Positions 42,799 to 44,905 of a stretch of 44,905 bases of DNA are shown piece after piece. The position numbers and the translations under genes are program-made. Source of the DNA: a virus. Position 1 is the first letter of the stretch, and every line of letters starts with the position of its first letter. The stretch covers positions 1-44,905 of the IMG/VR virus record IMGVR_UViG_3300017732_000015. The stretch is one strand, 5' to 3'. Below the pieces are notes generated by a model. It was not told the DNA's origin, ran no database searches, and saw only the letters and a program-made list of their open reading frames with translations.

Positions 42799-43518
42799 TT
42801 ATTTCCAATCCCAAAGTTTTACTAAGTTGTAAGTTATTCCAAAACCCCATATAGGTTCTGTCAATCCTGTAACCGCGTTATAAGTAACTCCAACCATTGG
42901 CCCAAAAGATATTTGGTTTCTTGGTGGTTTTAGACTTATAGGTTTACTTTCTCCACCCGTAAGTCTCAATCCATCAAAGGATTTACTTGGTAGTACAGCC
43001 TTGAACTCATGTTTACCTATCTGTTCTATTTCAGGTGCTCCTATATTTATTTCACCATCAAAAGATAAATCAGTTTCAGAGTCTAAGATTTTATTATCTT
43101 TTATCTTCACGCCTGTACGACCGAAGATTCTTAAATAATTATCTTGTACACCAAATTCTTTTTCAAATGGTATTAAACCACTCTCACCTAAAGATATCTC
43201 AAATTTTACTGAATCAAGAGATTCTCTTAGGTTATCAATTCTTTGTTCGTATTCTTTTTCCCAACGAACTCTTTCGTAATGTTTTGTTTTTATATCTTGT
43301 ATTTCATTTACAAGTTTTGCTCCGTGGTTGTTTAATTTCACCACTTCAGTTTTAAGAGTATCTATAGTGTATTCATTTTCTTGGATAAGTTGTTCTTGTC
43401 TAACTGAATCTTCTTTTAAAAAATCCATTTCTTGTTTAGCATAATAATAACGGACACCAACAACTGCAAGAACAGTTGCTATGTTTAACAATACACCTAT
43501 AACAAATTCTTTTTTCAT
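42799..43518 (-). CDS. Membrane-anchored coiled-coil protein with beta C-terminus, spanin-like
   Basis: This 239-residue protein has an N-terminal membrane anchor (residues 5-26, FVIGVLLNIATVLAVVGVRY), a long coiled coil (about 27-105, with heptads through QEQLIQENEYTIDTLKTEVV), then a soluble part and a beta-rich end, RNQISFGPMVGVTYNAVTGL then WGFGITYNLVKLWDW, like an outer-membrane-type strand pair. An inner-membrane anchor, periplasm-spanning coil and terminal strands fit a spanin-type protein that disrupts the outer membrane at lysis; it could also be an unrelated envelope protein. It overlaps its upstream neighbour (ATGA). Confidence 0.55.
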   Translation of the reverse strand: MKKEFVIGVLLNIATVLAVVGVRYYYAKQEMDFLKEDSVRQEQLIQENEYTIDTLKTEVVKLNNHGAKLVNEIQDIKTKHYERVRWEKEYEQRIDNLRESLDSVKFEISLGESGLIPFEKEFGVQDNYLRIFGRTGVKIKDNKILDSETDLSFDGEINIGAPEIEQIGKHEFKAVLPSKSFDGLRLTGGESKPISLKPPRNQISFGPMVGVTYNAVTGLTEPIWGFGITYNLVKLWDWK

Positions 43519-43655
43519 TTAGATAACTCCTTACTTGCATAATCAGATAAAACATCTGGTAACCAAGCGTGTATGAATAAAGCTCCACTCATCTTCATGG
43601 CTCTCCACCAATGTTTCCAATATCCTATATTATTTTCTTTTAAATGTTTCATCAT
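43515..43655 (-). CDS. Tiny DUF6356-like protein
   Basis: This 46-residue protein reads MMKHLKENNIGYWKHWWRAM, KMSGALFIHAWLPDVLSDYA then SKELSK. The pattern (Y-x2-H near the N-terminus, then an amphipathic helix with LFIHAWLP and a terminal S) matches the family named DUF6356. The stop overlaps the start of the spanin-like gene (ATGA). Two adjacent ATGs (43655 and 43652) are possible starts. It lies in the membrane-protein cluster, so an envelope role is inferred. Confidence 0.65.
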   Translation of the reverse strand: MMKHLKENNIGYWKHWWRAMKMSGALFIHAWLPDVLSDYASKELSK

Positions 43656-43657
43656 TA

Positions 43658-44596
43658 TTAACCCTTGTGAATTTTACCTTTTCGTTCTTTGAACCATTTT
43701 CTAAACTGAGCAGGTGAACCGATAGTAATTGGTTTGTTACCACTTGCTGTTGATAATAATTTTTCTATTTCAACTTTAGCCAATACACTATTATCCAATA
43801 CTCTTTGCATTACAAATATATCTATTATCTTTGTATCATAAACAAGAAGTTCATTCCACCAAGCAGTTCTTTTATTATGTTTAGAATTAATCAAACTCTT
43901 CTTGAATAGTTTTTTATTTTTAAGTAAAGTTTTGTTTGCTACATCAATATAATCTTTTACATATTTGTTAATGACTGGCCCTTGTGCTTTTTTAACTTGC
44001 TCTTTATAGTCATCATAACTAATCCTATTAGGGTCATCACTTGGTAACATCCATCTGTCGTGATATTCTCTCTCTATATCGGTCATTTTATCACTAATAC
44101 TATCATAATCAAGTTTAGAAGATTTTAAAGCATTTGTCCATATCATACTATCCTTATCAAACACATGCCAAGCCTTTACCCATCTACGACCTTGTTTATC
44201 AGGTGTTGTATCAAAATCCATAGACCTTTTTGCTAATAAATGTCCCTCTACATAACAAATAATACCACCCATACCTGTTTGAACACCACGACCTTTAGCT
44301 AATGATTCATCTTCGTGAGTTGCTGTAAATGTAGATATAGTTTTTTTTCTATTGAGAACATATTTAAGTTGTCGTATTCCATCTGGTCCTGTAATGTGAA
44401 ATGATTTTACAGGTATTTTTTTACCAAGAGCTTTCTCCACAACCGATGGTGTTAGAGGAATCACATCTCTTTGACGAACCCAATTCAATACGGATTTTGT
44501 GTGAGCGGGATACCACTTATTATCTATCCAACTAGGCCCAGCTTGTTTAGATGGTGCATAAGTGGATTCCATTAATAAATCTTTAAGTTTAATCAT
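43658..44596 (-). CDS. Leader-bearing 312-aa protein, possible injected effector
   Basis: The protein begins MIKLKDLLME|STYAPSKQ, the same leader type as the head-operon proteins about 30 kb away, with an LME|S site. The mature part has VKSFHITGPDGIRQLKYVLN, then KKTISTFTATHEDE, GGIICYVEGHLLAKRSMDFD and GRRWVKAWHVFD, followed by helical parts. An early His, a [S/T]-rich strand and a later Glu loosely recall ADP-ribosyltransferases, as in T4 Alt, which is also packaged and cut, but I cannot assign the fold. It starts within the stop of the upstream CsgG-like gene (ATGA). Unknown function; packaging is inferred. Confidence 0.6.
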   Translation of the reverse strand: MIKLKDLLMESTYAPSKQAGPSWIDNKWYPAHTKSVLNWVRQRDVIPLTPSVVEKALGKKIPVKSFHITGPDGIRQLKYVLNRKKTISTFTATHEDESLAKGRGVQTGMGGIICYVEGHLLAKRSMDFDTTPDKQGRRWVKAWHVFDKDSMIWTNALKSSKLDYDSISDKMTDIEREYHDRWMLPSDDPNRISYDDYKEQVKKAQGPVINKYVKDYIDVANKTLLKNKKLFKKSLINSKHNKRTAWWNELLVYDTKIIDIFVMQRVLDNSVLAKVEIEKLLSTASGNKPITIGSPAQFRKWFKERKGKIHKG

Positions 44597-44905
44597 TTGT
44601 ATTGCTTCATCGCCTCGTCTATAGCTTTTCTAATAGCTCCACCAAACTCACTTTGGTTAAAAGGTAGGTCTTCTTCAATCTGTAATCCTGTAGCAGATAT
44701 ATCTGTTTGGATTGTTCCAACACCTCTACTTGATACCACCTTATCCGTAGCTACCTCTCTAACCAAAATATTCATACGAACTTCAGTCTCAGACTTTCTA
44801 CGACTGAACAAACCGATGATACTGAATGCTTCGTCTGGTCTTCCAACCCAAACAATCTCAGCTGACGCTATAAAATCTGCGTTGTCATCAGCTACTAACT
44901 GATAC
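44593..44905 (-). CDS. CsgG-like protein, 5' end beyond window
   Basis: The frame is open from the window edge to the stop at 44593 (about 103 residues seen), so the apparent TTG start inside is not the true start. The visible part has FIASAEIVWVGRPDEAFSII, then EVRMNILVREVATDKVVSSR then GVGTIQTDI, and ends with FGGAIRKAIDEAMKQY. The pattern of a beta strand with REVAT-x-KVV-x-S followed by a terminal [A/G]-x-RKAI-x-EAM helix fits CsgG/curli-secretion-like lipoproteins, some of which are encoded by marine phages. CsgG forms an outer-membrane pore. The N-terminal lipobox cannot be seen. Confidence 0.5.
   Translation of the reverse strand, partial: YQLVADDNADFIASAEIVWVGRPDEAFSIIGLFSRRKSETEVRMNILVREVATDKVVSSRGVGTIQTDISATGLQIEEDLPFNQSEFGGAIRKAIDEAMKQYK

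Noticed and set aside
1-44905. CRISPR arrays, tRNA genes, insertion sequences and integrase/attachment sites
   Set aside because: I looked for regular spaced repeats, cloverleaf-like segments, transposase or integrase motifs and terminal repeats and saw none; the repeats present are coding repeats in fibres and scaffold.

Overview
The window is a stretch of a T4-like myovirus genome (class Caudoviricetes), AT-rich and most similar in gene style to uncultured marine T4-like phages. The evidence is the head set (large terminase, portal, prohead protease, acidic scaffold, major capsid protein), neck and tail-completion proteins, S74-type and repeat-rich tail fibres, a gp47/gp46 recombination enzyme, a primase, and many small basic or Cys-rich proteins of the kind common in marine phages. 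The host cannot be fixed from the sequence. The phage-encoded ribosomal protein bS21 and the CsgG-like fragment recall some phages of abundant marine bacteria such as SAR11, but that is only a suggestion. All genes but one read on the minus strand, so the order below runs from high to low coordinates.

44905-41908 is an envelope/lysis-type and small-protein region: a CsgG-like fragment, a 312-aa protein with a capsid-targeting-like leader, a DUF6356-like small protein, a spanin-like membrane protein, a holin-like two-helix protein and several tiny conserved basic proteins. 41899-39931 holds a gene broken by an in-frame TGA, Cys-rich small proteins, and a Nudix plus HExxH-peptidase fusion. 39863-35464 is replication/recombination: a PD-(D/E)xK resolvase, a primase with a degenerate zinc finger, and one polypeptide joining gp47 nuclease to gp46 ATPase. 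A tiny ribbon-helix-helix gene at 35325-35477 is the only plus-strand gene. 35239-25736 holds two giant fibre/surface proteins, a GH108-type endolysin and a small structural protein. 25734-8849 is head assembly. It starts with a 1293-aa multi-enzyme polyprotein, then terminase, portal, protease, a run of small leader-bearing proteins, bS21, scaffold and capsid, closed by a strong terminator. 8742-1 holds the neck proteins gp13-like and gp14-like, a gp15-like tail terminator carrying a grafted fibre module, a paralogue of that module, a small zinc-finger/NUMOD3-like protein, and a fibre of more than 1425 residues that runs off the window.

The most striking theme is a probable virion-cargo system. 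At least nine proteins begin with a short basic/amphipathic leader (often MIKLK followed by hydrophobic residues) that ends in a T4-type prohead-protease site, [L/I/M]-x-E. The same genome encodes the gp21-like protease, and its capsid protein has the expected site at residues 64/65. Matching sites lie between the domains of the 1293-aa protein (P-loop kinase, nucleotidylyltransferase, unknown domain, ligase) and between the Nudix and peptidase domains of another protein. The inference is that enzymes are packaged in the prohead, cut apart by the maturation protease and injected with the DNA, perhaps to repair RNA or NAD pools damaged by host defence.

Genes are tightly packed, often with overlapping stop and start codons. 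Once the short genes described here are counted, no stretch longer than 300 bases lacks a gene. I saw no tRNA genes, CRISPR arrays, insertion sequences or attachment sites.
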